A stretch of 44,234 nt of DNA from Sulfurospirillum sp. (GTDB lineage: Bacteria > Campylobacterota > Campylobacteria > Campylobacterales > Sulfurospirillaceae): assembly GCA_026988125.1 (NCBI GenBank), contig JALSLU010000120.1, positions 1-44,234 on the forward strand, read 5' to 3'. This document shows, one piece after another, positions 16,562 through 24,248 of the stretch. Position 1 is the first letter of the stretch; each line of letters opens with the position of its first letter. The notes below the pieces were generated by a model. It was not told the DNA's origin and did not search any database. It was given only the letters and a program-made list of their open reading frames with translations. The translations under genes were made by a program, and so were the position numbers.

Positions 16562-17760
16562 TGTATGATTATCTAATAATTGGGGGAGGAATTATTGGAT
16601 TAAATATAGCTAAAGCTATAAAAGAGAGAGAGGTTGATGCAAAGATTGTTTTAATTGATAAGGAGTCAAAATTGGCTCTACATAGTAGTGGAAGAAATTC
16701 CGGAGTTTTACATGCTGGATTTTACTATAGTGCAGAGTCACTAAAAGCAAAATTTACAAGAGATGGAAACATAGCTTTAAAAAAGTTCTGCAAAGAGAGA
16801 AATCTAAAGATAAATGAGTGCGCAAAGGTGGTTGTTGCAACCAACAAGGAGGAGTTAGCTGGTTTAGAAGAACTAAAGAGAAGAGGTGATGCTAACGGAG
16901 TAGAGCTAATTTGGATGAGCGAGGATGAACTTGCTCAAAAATATCCCAATATAAAAACCTACAAAAAAGCACTATTTTCACCAAATACTGCTACAGTTGA
17001 TCCTAAAGAGGTTACATTAGAGTTTGCAAAAGCTGTTGAAGAGATGGGAGTTACTATACTAACAAACTGTACCTACAAAGCAAAAATATCTTATAATGAG
17101 GTATTAACCAATAATGGTTCTATTAAATTTAAAAAACTTATAAACTGCGCTGGACTCTATGCAGATAAAATTGCAAAAGATTTTAATTTTGCAAAAGAGT
17201 ATGTCATAATCCCTTTTAAGGGTATATACTTAAAAGACAAGAAAAACTTTGCCAATCTAAAAACCAATATCTACCCTGTACCAAATTTAGCAAATCCATT
17301 TTTGGGAGTTCACTACACACTAACTGTGAATAATGAAGCAAAAATTGGACCTACTGCAATCCCTGCATTTTGGAGAGAAAACTACAGTGGATTTGAAAAC
17401 TTCAGATCAGATGAACTCTTTCAAATACTCTACTATGAAGCAAAACTTTTTTTAACGGATGCATTTGGATTTAGAAAATTGGCATTTGATGAAGTAAAAA
17501 AGTACTGCAAATCATATCTCTTAAAATTAGCTAAGCAATTAACCCATCAAATGCCTCATAATGGATTTAGTGAGTGGAGTACTCCTGGCATAAGAGCACA
17601 ACTTCTAAATACAAAAACTTTGGAGTTGGTTCAAGACTTTGTTGTAGAAGCAGATGAAACCTCCATACATGTACTCAATGCTGTTAGTCCCGCATTTACA
17701 TCATCTATACCATTTGCAAATTGGGTAGTGGAAAACTATGTTCTTACCTCTAAAAAATAA
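16561..17760 (+). CDS. lhgO: L-2-hydroxyglutarate oxidase-type FAD dehydrogenase
   Basis: FAD-dependent oxidoreductase of the LhgO/L-2-hydroxyglutarate dehydrogenase family, 399 residues. It has the Rossmann dinucleotide motif YLIIGGGIIGLNIAKAI at the N-terminus, the family's HSSGRNSGVLHAGFYYSAES block (about 41-60), a second FAD contact LINCAGLYADKIA and a GPTAIPAF segment. The family oxidises L-2-hydroxyglutarate to 2-oxoglutarate and passes electrons to quinone. The gene's ATG overlaps the stop of the LUD gene. With the TAXI-TRAP system it suggests uptake and oxidation of a C5 2-hydroxy acid; the exact substrate is inferred, not shown. Confidence 0.85.
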   Translation: MYDYLIIGGGIIGLNIAKAIKEREVDAKIVLIDKESKLALHSSGRNSGVLHAGFYYSAESLKAKFTRDGNIALKKFCKERNLKINECAKVVVATNKEELAGLEELKRRGDANGVELIWMSEDELAQKYPNIKTYKKALFSPNTATVDPKEVTLEFAKAVEEMGVTILTNCTYKAKISYNEVLTNNGSIKFKKLINCAGLYADKIAKDFNFAKEYVIIPFKGIYLKDKKNFANLKTNIYPVPNLANPFLGVHYTLTVNNEAKIGPTAIPAFWRENYSGFENFRSDELFQILYYEAKLFLTDAFGFRKLAFDEVKKYCKSYLLKLAKQLTHQMPHNGFSEWSTPGIRAQLLNTKTLELVQDFVVEADETSIHVLNAVSPAFTSSIPFANWVVENYVLTSKK

Positions 17761-17837
17761 AGGGTTCCTATGAACAGTAAGCAAATACAACAGCTTTAAT
17801 TGGTACACAAAAACAACAACTTTAAGCCTTATTATGT

Positions 17838-17843
17838 TATAAT
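17838..17843 (+). promoter_or_regulatory. -10 box for the lipoprotein gene
   Basis: TATAAT about 28 bases before the ATG at 17871, with AAGGAAG as RBS. The gap from 17761 holds nothing else recognisable. Confidence 0.5.
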
Positions 17844-17870
17844 TTTGTTACTTTAATAGAAGGAAGAAAG

Positions 17871-18392
17871 ATGAAAACGAAAACTGTTGTGCTAAGTAGT
17901 TTAGTGGTTAGTCTGTTTATGAGTGGCTGTATATCAAGCTATGGCATAAAACCAATTTACGATGAACAAAAAAAAGTTGTTAACATTGTAGATTACCCAA
18001 TAAACAATGTAGTTGATTTTCAATCAGAAAAAATACCTAACAACGAAGATCCAAAAAAGTTAACAACAATTGTTAAAATAAAAACAACTAACAATTCATG
18101 TGATTATATTTTCTACAAGCAAAAAAGTTCCAACTCTGAATCTGCTGCCCACCTATATAAAACATCTTTTAAAGATGACATACTAGATGCTTTTAATGGT
18201 CAATGCAAAGTAGAAAACATTTCTGATGTATATTTTCTGGAATGTAGCATGGATAAAGCAAGAAAATCTGCTCAAGAGTTTATCTATAAAGATAAAAATT
18301 TTGCTCATCTAATTACTACTTCTGTATGGTGTACTGGAAAAGGATATTTAAGGGCACCTCTAAAAACCCTAGTATACCTCAGCACTACATAG
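17871..18392 (+). CDS. Hypothetical lipoprotein with element-encoded C-terminus
   Basis: A 173-residue protein I do not recognise. The N-terminus is a lipoprotein signal ending FMSGC, so Cys-20 is probably lipidated and the protein anchored in a membrane facing the periplasm. The rest is polar, with four further cysteines that could pair as disulfides. Its last 13 residues (from Arg-161) and the stop codon are read from inverted-repeat element A, which starts at 18351. The original C-terminus has therefore been replaced and the native length is unknown. It may still be functional, because the visible body before the junction is intact. Confidence 0.7.
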   Translation: MKTKTVVLSSLVVSLFMSGCISSYGIKPIYDEQKKVVNIVDYPINNVVDFQSEKIPNNEDPKKLTTIVKIKTTNNSCDYIFYKQKSSNSESAAHLYKTSFKDDILDAFNGQCKVENISDVYFLECSMDKARKSAQEFIYKDKNFAHLITTSVWCTGKGYLRAPLKTLVYLSTT

Positions 18393-18617
18393 GAGTTTAC
18401 AATCAAGGCACTCTTTTGAAGCCCTAGCCAAAGCTAAGGCGAAAAAGAGTAACGAAGAGTGTAAGCTCCTATGTAGTGCCCAAAGGGAGGAATAAAAAAA
18501 GCGATATTGCAAAAAACTTTTTATCACCGTAGCTTCAGCTACGCTTCAAAAAAGATTTTTCACAATCTCATCTTTTTTTATCCCTCTGAGATATGCTAGG
18601 GTTTTTAGAGGTGCCCT
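18351..18617 (+). mobile_element. Inverted-repeat element, copy A (complete)
   Basis: A 267-bp element with no transposase. The left end reads AGGGCACCTCTAAAAACCCT and the right end is its reverse complement (AGGGTTTTTAGAGGTGCCCT). It is flanked by TA (18349-18350 and 18618-18619), which can also be read as a TTAA 4-bp repeat. Inside are a long hairpin with perfect 14-bp outer arms (18382-18395 and 18466-18479) and a terminator-like stem AAAAAAGAT / ATCTTTTTT (18548-18578). Its orientation is opposite to copies B and C. It is MITE-like. Confidence 0.85.
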
Positions 18618-18694
18618 TAAATAAATCCTATATAAAAGTTGATAAAAATTGTTTCGAAAGCATAAAGAAAAGTTTTAAAAATAGATAGCACTTA

Positions 18695-18724
18695 TCTGAC
18701 CTTTTTCTTAAAAGGTCAGATTTT
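18695..18724. terminator. Hairpin between element A and hcp
   Basis: A perfect 11-bp stem (TCTGACCTTTT / AAAAGGTCAGA) with a four-base loop, then TTTT on the plus strand. It lies just past the hcp stop on the minus strand and after the lipoprotein gene on the plus strand, so it may serve both. The T-tract is short either way. Confidence 0.6.
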
Positions 18725-18730
18725 AAATCT

Positions 18731-20059
18731 CTATTTAATTAAAAGAGTATCTAGGTCCTGTTTATAGTCCTTTACATTTGCTAGGTGAAGATTAAAATTA
18801 TCTTGTAAAAACTTAAAAATATTATCATTCACGAACTCAGGTGGCTTTGGACCAAGATAGATATCTTTTATACCTAAGCTAAATAGTGCTAAAAGTATAA
18901 TCACTGCCTTTTGCTCCATCCAAGATAATACTATTGCGATTGGAAGATCATTTACTGGAGTATTTAGAGCTTCGCTTATTGCTAAGGCTATGTGAACTGC
19001 GCCGTTACTATCATTGCATTGTCCTAAATCTAGGTATCTTGGAATCCCAGTTCCCTCTATCTCTCCAAAATCTATATCATTAAATCTAAACTTTCCACAA
19101 CTTGAAGTTACTATCACACAATCTTTTGGAAGACCCTTGGCCATTTGTCTGTAGTACTCCCCATTTTTCCCTGGAGCATCACAACCCGCAATTACAAAGA
19201 ATTGCTTTATTTTTCCAGCTTTTATAGCATCTAAGATTTGTGGAGCCAAAGATAAGATAGTCTTATAGTGGTGTCCTGTTTTTAAAGTCTCATCACTGTT
19301 GAAGTTTGTAACTTCTGGTAGCTCTAGAGTTTGAGCTATAATTTCATCGAAGTTATCATCAACTATCTTTTTGCAATTTTCAACACCGACTATATCGTAA
19401 GCATAGAGTCTATCTATGTACGGTGCGTCATTTTTTGGCGGAACTATACAGTTCGTATTTACTATGATAGTTCCTGGCCATTTAGCAAAAAGCTCCTCTT
19501 GGTCAAACCAAGCTTTGCCTATATTTCCTTTGAGGTGTTTAAACTTTCTTAACTCAGGATATCCATGAGCTGGAAGCATCTCTGAGTGAGTATAGACATT
19601 TATGCCCTTTCCTTCAGTGGCTTGTAGTAATTTCAAAAACATATCTAAATTGTGTCCACTAACCAAGATAGCTTTCCCTTCAGCCTTGTTTTGACTCACT
19701 TCAACTGGAGTTGGAATTCCCAAGTGTGAAGTGTGCCCCTCACTCAATATATCCATAACTTTAACACCAGCTTGACCTATCTTCATAAGTTGCTTGATGT
19801 GGTCATCAAAGTTGAAGTTTACATTTGTAAGTGTAAAGTAAAGAGACTCAGCCATTACATCATCCACCTCTTTAGTATCCATACCAAACTCATTTGCATG
19901 AACTCTATAGGCGCTTAAACCCTTTAGACCATAAACCATCATATCTTGAAGTAGTGAAAGGTTTGAATCCTTACCACAAGTTCCAACCTCTTGACCTTTA
20001 AATCCACACCCTTGTGGCATACTCATTGAGCATTGATTACAAAACATAGTAAAAGACAT
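18731..20059 (-). CDS. hcp: Hybrid cluster protein / hydroxylamine reductase, short form
   Basis: Cytoplasmic redox enzyme with a [4Fe-4S] and a hybrid Fe-S-O cluster; the family reduces hydroxylamine in vitro and acts on nitric oxide in vivo. The 442 residues are much shorter than the approximately 550 of E. coli Hcp and fit the shorter class lacking part of the helical region. N-terminal cluster cysteines are C7, C10, C18 and C28 (CNQCSMSMPQGC, then TCGK). Hybrid-cluster regions include GHNLDMF, NTNCIVPP, AGCDAPGKN, SSCGKFRF and DLGQCNDS. The RBS AGGAG precedes the ATG. It diverges from arsR, and a perfect FNR-type box lies about 55 bases upstream of its start. Confidence 0.94.
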   Translation of the reverse strand: MSFTMFCNQCSMSMPQGCGFKGQEVGTCGKDSNLSLLQDMMVYGLKGLSAYRVHANEFGMDTKEVDDVMAESLYFTLTNVNFNFDDHIKQLMKIGQAGVKVMDILSEGHTSHLGIPTPVEVSQNKAEGKAILVSGHNLDMFLKLLQATEGKGINVYTHSEMLPAHGYPELRKFKHLKGNIGKAWFDQEELFAKWPGTIIVNTNCIVPPKNDAPYIDRLYAYDIVGVENCKKIVDDNFDEIIAQTLELPEVTNFNSDETLKTGHHYKTILSLAPQILDAIKAGKIKQFFVIAGCDAPGKNGEYYRQMAKGLPKDCVIVTSSCGKFRFNDIDFGEIEGTGIPRYLDLGQCNDSNGAVHIALAISEALNTPVNDLPIAIVLSWMEQKAVIILLALFSLGIKDIYLGPKPPEFVNDNIFKFLQDNFNLHLANVKDYKQDLDTLLIK

Positions 20060-20113
20060 TTTTTCTCCTAATTAAATTTTAGCGAAGTTTACAAGAAGAC
20101 AAAAAAAATTACA

Positions 20114-20127
20114 TTGATTCTTATCAA
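20114..20127 (-). promoter_or_regulatory. FNR/CRP-family box upstream of hcp
   Basis: TTGAT-TCTT-ATCAA is a perfect match to the FNR-type palindrome TTGAT-N4-ATCAA. Its centre is near -41 relative to a start predicted from a TGTAAACT -10 on the minus strand (about 20094-20087), the usual class II activation distance. The regulator could be an FNR, HcpR or NssR-like protein. Confidence 0.68.
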
Positions 20128-20161
20128 TAGATAAAAAATATAATTTAGTTTATTGTTTTAT

Positions 20162-20185
20162 ATCAATATATCTTGATATATTGAT
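20162..20185 (+). promoter_or_regulatory. ArsR operator palindrome
   Basis: A perfect 24-bp palindrome (ATCAATATATC-TT-GATATATTGAT) ends ten bases before the arsR -10 TATAAT at 20196-20201. Its position over the -35 region fits repression by the ArsR encoded immediately downstream. Confidence 0.78.
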
Positions 20186-20195
20186 TTTATTTAGA

Positions 20196-20201
20196 TATAA
20201 T
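20196..20201 (+). promoter_or_regulatory. -10 box of the ars operon
   Basis: Consensus TATAAT 18 bases before the arsR ATG and ten bases after the operator palindrome. Confidence 0.6.
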
Positions 20202-20218
20202 CTGGCAAAGGATTTAAG

Positions 20219-20494
20219 ATGGAGACATTTTTAAAAACTATTAGCTCAGTAAATGATGAAACTAGAGTAAAGATTTTAAACTACATAAATAAAAGAGACG
20301 AGGTTTGCGTTTGTGAACTTGAAGAGGCATTTGGCATGATTCAATCTCGCATCTCTAGGCATCTAAAAATCCTAAAAGAGGGTGGTTTTTTGAAAGTTAG
20401 AAGAGATGGCAGGTGGGCTTATTATAGTATCAGGAAGCCTTTAGATCAATTTAGAATGGCACTCTTAAAGGAGGTAAGCTACATTGAAAAATAA
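20219..20494 (+). CDS. arsR: ArsR-family metalloid-responsive repressor
   Basis: Small winged-helix repressor of 91 residues. The As(III)-sensing motif of classical ArsR is seen as VCVCELEEAF (about 29-38), followed by the recognition helix IQSRISRHLKILKEGGFLKV and wing RRDGRWAYYSI. Binding of arsenite or antimonite to the cysteines should release the operator palindrome at 20162. The ATG has AAAGGA upstream. The aquaporin start lies inside its last codons. Both neighbours and motif support arsenic rather than another metal. Confidence 0.93.
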   Translation: METFLKTISSVNDETRVKILNYINKRDEVCVCELEEAFGMIQSRISRHLKILKEGGFLKVRRDGRWAYYSIRKPLDQFRMALLKEVSYIEK

Positions 20495-21164
20495 TGACTT
20501 AGTTGGAGAGTTTTTAGGCACCTACATACTTGTTTTTGCAGGTTGCTTGGCAGTTGTTGTAGATACTATGCACTCAAATTTAGGAAGTGTTGGTATCTCT
20601 TTGGTATTTGGGTTTGTAATAGTGGCTTTGATTTATGCATTTGGGCATATAAGTGGAGCTCATTTTAATCCTGCGGTTACTATCTCCTTTGCTCTTATGG
20701 GTGAATTTGATAAAAAAAAGGTTCTTCTTTATGTGGCATCACAAGTAGCAGGAGCAATTTTGGCTAGTTTAACCATATGGCTTTTGGTAGTTGAGAGCAA
20801 CAAAGAGATGAGAGAGCTTTCATACCTAGGAGCAACACTTCCTAGCGGCTCAGTTATACAGTCTTTTGTTTTGGAATTTATTTTAACTTTTATACTGATG
20901 TTGGTAATCTATACCAGTGCAGTTCACGGAAGAGCCATAAAGAGCTTTGCCGGACTTGCTATAGGTTTTACTGTGGGGCTTGAGGCTATGATTGGAGGGG
21001 CTATTAGTGGGGCTAGTATGAATCCCGCTAGAAGCATAGGTCCGGCTATTGTCTCTTTAAATTTGGAGCATTTATGGATATACATTGTAGCTCCAATTTT
21101 TGGAGCACTCTTTGCTGGAGTTATTTTTGTTAAATTTATGAAATGTAAGGATGGAAGATGTTAA
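20484..21164 (+). CDS. Aquaporin/aquaglyceroporin of an ars operon (AqpS-like)
   Basis: Six-helix MIP channel of 226 residues with both pore signatures: HFNPAVT (first NPA) and SMNPARS (second NPA). The start is TTG at 20484 with the strong RBS AAAGGAGG nine bases upstream, overlapping the end of arsR; no in-frame ATG is near. Channels of this family inside ars operons (for example AqpS of Sinorhizobium) let arsenite made by ArsC leave the cell down its gradient. No ArsB or Acr3 pump is seen in this operon, which makes that role attractive here. Confidence 0.9.
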   Translation: MKNNDLVGEFLGTYILVFAGCLAVVVDTMHSNLGSVGISLVFGFVIVALIYAFGHISGAHFNPAVTISFALMGEFDKKKVLLYVASQVAGAILASLTIWLLVVESNKEMRELSYLGATLPSGSVIQSFVLEFILTFILMLVIYTSAVHGRAIKSFAGLAIGFTVGLEAMIGGAISGASMNPARSIGPAIVSLNLEHLWIYIVAPIFGALFAGVIFVKFMKCKDGRC

Positions 21165-21556
21165 AAAAAGTACTAGTTATGTGTACGGGAAATAGTTGTA
21201 GAAGCATCATAGCTGAAGCTCTTATAAATAGTTATCTTGATGGGGTTGAGGCTAAGAGTTGCGGTAGCAATCCAAGCGGTAGAGTTCATCCAAATGCAAA
21301 AAAAGTGTTAGAGATGAATGGAATATGGAGAGATGATTACTTCTCAAAAAGTTTAGATACTATTTTAGATGAGGAGTTTGATTTGGTTGTTACAGTTTGT
21401 GATAATGCAAAAGAGAGATGTCCTTTGTTTCCCAAAAAAACCAAAGTTATACATGTAGGCTTTAGTGACCCTGATGGAAAAGATTTTAGTGAGTTTGAAA
21501 AAACTTATGAAGAGATTAAAACTACTCTTCTTCCAAAGATAAAAGAGTCTTTGTAA
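21158..21556 (+). CDS. arsC: Arsenate reductase, thioredoxin-coupled LMW-phosphatase type
   Basis: Reduces arsenate to arsenite using a cysteine relay recharged by thioredoxin. The 132 residues begin with the phosphatase-like loop CTGNSCRS (C9 to C14) and carry the relay cysteines in VTVCDNAKERCP near 80-90. A DPDGKDFSEFE segment supplies the general-acid Asp region. The ATG overlaps the aquaporin end by seven bases and its stop overlaps the ATG of the permease by one base. A small CxxC thioredoxin-like protein encoded two genes later may be its electron donor (inference). Confidence 0.92.
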   Translation: MLKKVLVMCTGNSCRSIIAEALINSYLDGVEAKSCGSNPSGRVHPNAKKVLEMNGIWRDDYFSKSLDTILDEEFDLVVTVCDNAKERCPLFPKKTKVIHVGFSDPDGKDFSEFEKTYEEIKTTLLPKIKESL

Positions 21557-22500
21557 TGTGGAAAGAGTTTGTTGATTATCTAACTGTTGAATTGCTTGGC
21601 TTAAGCGGAAGACTAAATGATGCAATTAACTTTTTTATATACGATGTAATCAAAATCTGGTTTTTGCTTCTTAGTATAGTTTTTGTTGTTTCCTATCTTA
21701 GAACGCATTTTAACACCGAGTATGTCAGGGCTTATTTGCAAGGAAAATCAGAGTTTGCAGGTAATGTTTTAGCAGCTCTTTTTGGTATAATCACCCCTTT
21801 TTGTAGTTGTAGTGCCATACCTCTGTTTTTAGGTTTTATTCAGGCTAGAATCCCTCTTGGAGTAACCTTTTCATTTTTAATTAGCGCACCACTAAATAAT
21901 GAGATAGCAATAGCAATGCTTTTTGGAATATTTGGCTGGAAGATAACTGCAATCTATATTGGTTTTGGTCTGTTGGTGGCTATTTTTGGAGGTTACTTTA
22001 TAGGTAGAATGAAGCTAGAGAAGTATATACTGCTTGATGTAAAGCCTATGGAAGGCGAGCTTGATGAGGTTAAGATAAAGCTGAGTTTCAAAGAAAGAGT
22101 CAAAGAGGCTAAAGAGTACACACTTGATATTTTTAGAAAAATTTATCTCTATGTTATGATAGGAGTTGGAGTTGGAGCTTTTATCCACGGCTATATACCG
22201 GCTGATTTTATAGCCAAGTATGCTGGGGGAGATAATCCATTTGCAGTAATTATAGCAGTTTTGATGGGGATTCCGATGTACTCAAATGCTGCTGGGGTTA
22301 TGCCTTTGGTAGAGGTTTTAACAAGTAAAGGTATGCTTTTGGGAACCGCTCTTAGTTTTATGATGGCTGTTACTGCTCTTAGTCTGCCTGAAGCTATGAT
22401 TTTGAAAAAGATTCTACACATCAGGCTTATTGGGCTGTTTTTTGGTATAGTGGGGCTTGGGATTATCGGGGTTGGTTATCTGTTTAATGCTATTTTGTAA
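21556..22500 (+). CDS. ArsP/DUF318-type permease
   Basis: Integral membrane permease of 314 residues of the PF03773 (ArsP/DUF318) family, with about eight hydrophobic helices. The signature PFCSCSAIPLFLGF lies near residue 76-89 and a second half repeat GIPMYSNAAGVMPLVEVL follows, as in ArsP. C. jejuni ArsP exports trivalent organoarsenicals; whether this protein moves arsenite, organoarsenicals or something else is open. The two cysteines in PFCSC are the family's likely metalloid-binding residues. It overlaps arsC by one base and precedes the small thioredoxin. Confidence 0.83.
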   Translation: MWKEFVDYLTVELLGLSGRLNDAINFFIYDVIKIWFLLLSIVFVVSYLRTHFNTEYVRAYLQGKSEFAGNVLAALFGIITPFCSCSAIPLFLGFIQARIPLGVTFSFLISAPLNNEIAIAMLFGIFGWKITAIYIGFGLLVAIFGGYFIGRMKLEKYILLDVKPMEGELDEVKIKLSFKERVKEAKEYTLDIFRKIYLYVMIGVGVGAFIHGYIPADFIAKYAGGDNPFAVIIAVLMGIPMYSNAAGVMPLVEVLTSKGMLLGTALSFMMAVTALSLPEAMILKKILHIRLIGLFFGIVGLGIIGVGYLFNAIL

Positions 22501-22511
22501 GGAGTTGAAGT

Positions 22512-22745
22512 ATGAAGATTGAAGTTTTAGGAACAGGTTGTGCAAAGTGTAAAGCACTAGAGGAAGTAGCAAAAGAGGCTATCTCTAAGCTCGAGGGATT
22601 TCATAGTGTAGAAAAAGTTGAAGATATAATGAAAATTATGGAGTATGGAGTAGTAAGCACACCTGCTTTGGTGGTTGATGGTGAAGTAAAAAGCACAGGG
22701 AAACTTTTAAATGTTGATGAGGTGTTGAAAATTTTAAAAAATTAG
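22512..22745 (+). CDS. Small thioredoxin-like (redox-active disulfide) protein
   Basis: A 77-residue glutaredoxin/thioredoxin-fold protein of the TM0996/MTH895 family. The active site is C-A-K-C (GTGCAKCKALEE, about 8-19) and the cis-Pro is in VVSTPALVVDGE. It lies 11 bases after the permease gene with GGAG upstream. Such proteins often sit beside PF03773 permeases. Here it could recycle ArsC or hold a metalloid for the permease; the sequence does not tell which. The last codons overlap the convergent DUF4870-like gene. Confidence 0.87.
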   Translation: MKIEVLGTGCAKCKALEEVAKEAISKLEGFHSVEKVEDIMKIMEYGVVSTPALVVDGEVKSTGKLLNVDEVLKILKN

Positions 22746-22761
22746 CCCTCATAAGGGCTAA
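22736..22761 (-). terminator. Terminator overlapping two convergent gene ends
   Basis: On the minus strand an 8-bp stem (TTAGCCCT / AGGGCTAA, four-base loop) is followed by six T residues. The stop codons of both the thioredoxin and the DUF4870-like gene lie inside or beside the stem. Confidence 0.75.
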
Positions 22762-23089
22762 CCTCATCATTTAATTTTAACCAGCCTTTTACTATTCTAT
22801 AAATATTCCATATATTAGCTCCCAATATAAGAACCCATCCAATGCCTATGAAGATTGTCAGTGCTCCCAAAAAATTTAGCACTAATGTAATCCAAAAGGT
22901 GTTGATTTGCCACCTATAATGATCCCTTATCCATTCTATTTTGGCATCATCTCTTTTTATGTATGCTATAATTACACCTACAATGTAAGTTATCCCCACA
23001 AGATAGGATAGCCCATATAGGATATAAACCGCAAGAATGACTTTGGTATTCGCTTTCTCGTCTTTTTCTTTATATTCCGAGTAGTGCAA
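22742..23089 (-). CDS. DUF4870-like small membrane protein
   Basis: A 115-residue membrane protein with three hydrophobic segments (about 17-43, 63-80 and 82-100) and a conserved-looking polar loop IRDHYRWQINTFW between the first two. This layout and the HYRWQINTFW motif match DUF4870/YidG-like proteins of unknown function. The start is TTG at 23089 with AAGGA about seven bases upstream; the first ATG in frame is far inside. It diverges from the EamA transporter, and a minus-strand TTATAAT (complement of 23120-23126) is its probable -10. Confidence 0.75.
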   Translation of the reverse strand: MHYSEYKEKDEKANTKVILAVYILYGLSYLVGITYIVGVIIAYIKRDDAKIEWIRDHYRWQINTFWITLVLNFLGALTIFIGIGWVLILGANIWNIYRIVKGWLKLNDEVSPYEG

Positions 23090-23143
23090 AATTTATCCTT
23101 GTTCTGATTTTGTATGTATATTATAACATTTTGGAGGTAGTTG

Positions 23144-24049
23144 GTGTCAAAAAATATTTTTTATTTACTTTTGAGCTTTGCTATGCTTGGGTGGGGAGCC
23201 TCATGGGTAAATGTAAAGTTCATTAGTTCATATATTGATGAGTATGAAATGATCTTCTTGAGATTTGGTTTAGCATCTATAAGTTTTATACCCATACTAA
23301 TTTTTCTTAAAAAAAGTTTCAAGATAGATAAAAAATCACTCTTTTTGGCTTTTTTAGCAGCTATTGTCAATGTAGCATATATGAAATTTTTCTTTTTGGG
23401 TGCAAAGTTAGGAAGTGCTGGCTTGGGTGGTGCTTTTGTGACAACCTTGGTCCCAATAATAACCTTTTTAATGATGGCACTTTTTTTTGGAAAAAAAATC
23501 GAAAAAAAAGATATATTAGCACTATTCTTAGGTGCATTTGGTGTTTTAACCATTCTAGGAGTATGGAATTTAGATAGCGAGCATATATTTACAAAATATA
23601 ATCTCTACTTTGTTTTGGCATCATTTATGTGGCCAATTTTAAGCATTATAAGCTCTAAAGCTACAAAGATAGCCCCATTGGTCTTTATTTTTTACATGTA
23701 TAGCATAACAACTCTTTTAGTTGGAATATTTTTTATAGACTTTAGCTTTCTATCCAATCTAAGTGGAGATTTTAATTTTATCTTTAACCTAGTGTGTATA
23801 GCATTTATTGGCACAACTTTTGCTACTACGGTTTACTTTGTTGGTATAGAAAAACTTGGAACTAATGAAGTTAGCTCCTTTATCTTCTTAGTTCCTTTTT
23901 TTGCAATTGGTCTGAGCAGTTTTTTTCTAAAAGAAAAAATAGGAATATATGTTATAATTGGAACCATATTGACTATCATTGCTGTATCTATGTTAAATAT
24001 GGGCACCTCTAAAAACCCTAGCATATCTCAGAGGGATAAAAAAAAATGA
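23144..24049 (+). CDS. EamA/DMT-family transporter with element-encoded tail
   Basis: Inner-membrane drug/metabolite transporter of 301 residues with about ten hydrophobic helices in two EamA repeats (GWGASWVNVKF near the start, second repeat from about 150). The substrate cannot be told. I chose GTG 23144 because GGAGGT lies six bases upstream; the TTG at 23141 is too close. The last 15 residues (GTSKNPSISQRDKKK) and the stop are read from inverted-repeat element B, so the native C-terminus has been replaced. The membrane core looks complete, so it may still work. Confidence 0.88.
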   Translation: MSKNIFYLLLSFAMLGWGASWVNVKFISSYIDEYEMIFLRFGLASISFIPILIFLKKSFKIDKKSLFLAFLAAIVNVAYMKFFFLGAKLGSAGLGGAFVTTLVPIITFLMMALFFGKKIEKKDILALFLGAFGVLTILGVWNLDSEHIFTKYNLYFVLASFMWPILSIISSKATKIAPLVFIFYMYSITTLLVGIFFIDFSFLSNLSGDFNFIFNLVCIAFIGTTFATTVYFVGIEKLGTNEVSSFIFLVPFFAIGLSSFFLKEKIGIYVIIGTILTIIAVSMLNMGTSKNPSISQRDKKK

Positions 24050-24227
24050 GATTGTGAAAAATCTTTTTTGAAATATCGCTTTTTTTATCCCTCCCTTTGG
24101 GCACTGCATAGGAGCTTACACTCTTTGTTACTCTTTTTTGCCTTAGCTTTGGCTAGGGCTTCAAAAGAGTGCCTTGATTGTAAACTCCTAGTAGAGCTGA
24201 GATATACTAGGTTTTTAGAGGTGCACA
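24000..24227 (-). mobile_element. Inverted-repeat element, copy B
   Basis: A 228-bp copy in opposite orientation to A, flanked by TA on both sides (23998-23999 and 24228-24229). The ends are TGGGCACCTCT and AGAGGTGCACA, with the inner parts shared with A and C. Relative to A and C it lacks about 45 bp around the GAAATATCGC junction, and one arm of its long hairpin has decayed (CCTAGTAGAGC). No 4-bp direct repeat fits, which favours a TA target duplication for the family. Confidence 0.82.
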
Positions 24228-24242
24228 TAATGTAAAATTGGG

Positions 24243-24248
24243 TATAAT
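24243..24248 (+). promoter_or_regulatory. -10 box for moaC
   Basis: TATAAT 16 bases after the right end of element B and 20 bases before the moaC ATG. The sequence upstream of the -10 is therefore element DNA, so element B may have changed moaC expression. Confidence 0.55.

Noticed and set aside
18352-18620. TTAA 4-bp target duplication (IS5-type) for the element family
   Set aside because: It fits copy A, but copy B has no matching 4-bp repeat, while a TA duplication fits both. I keep TA as the better reading without excluding the other.
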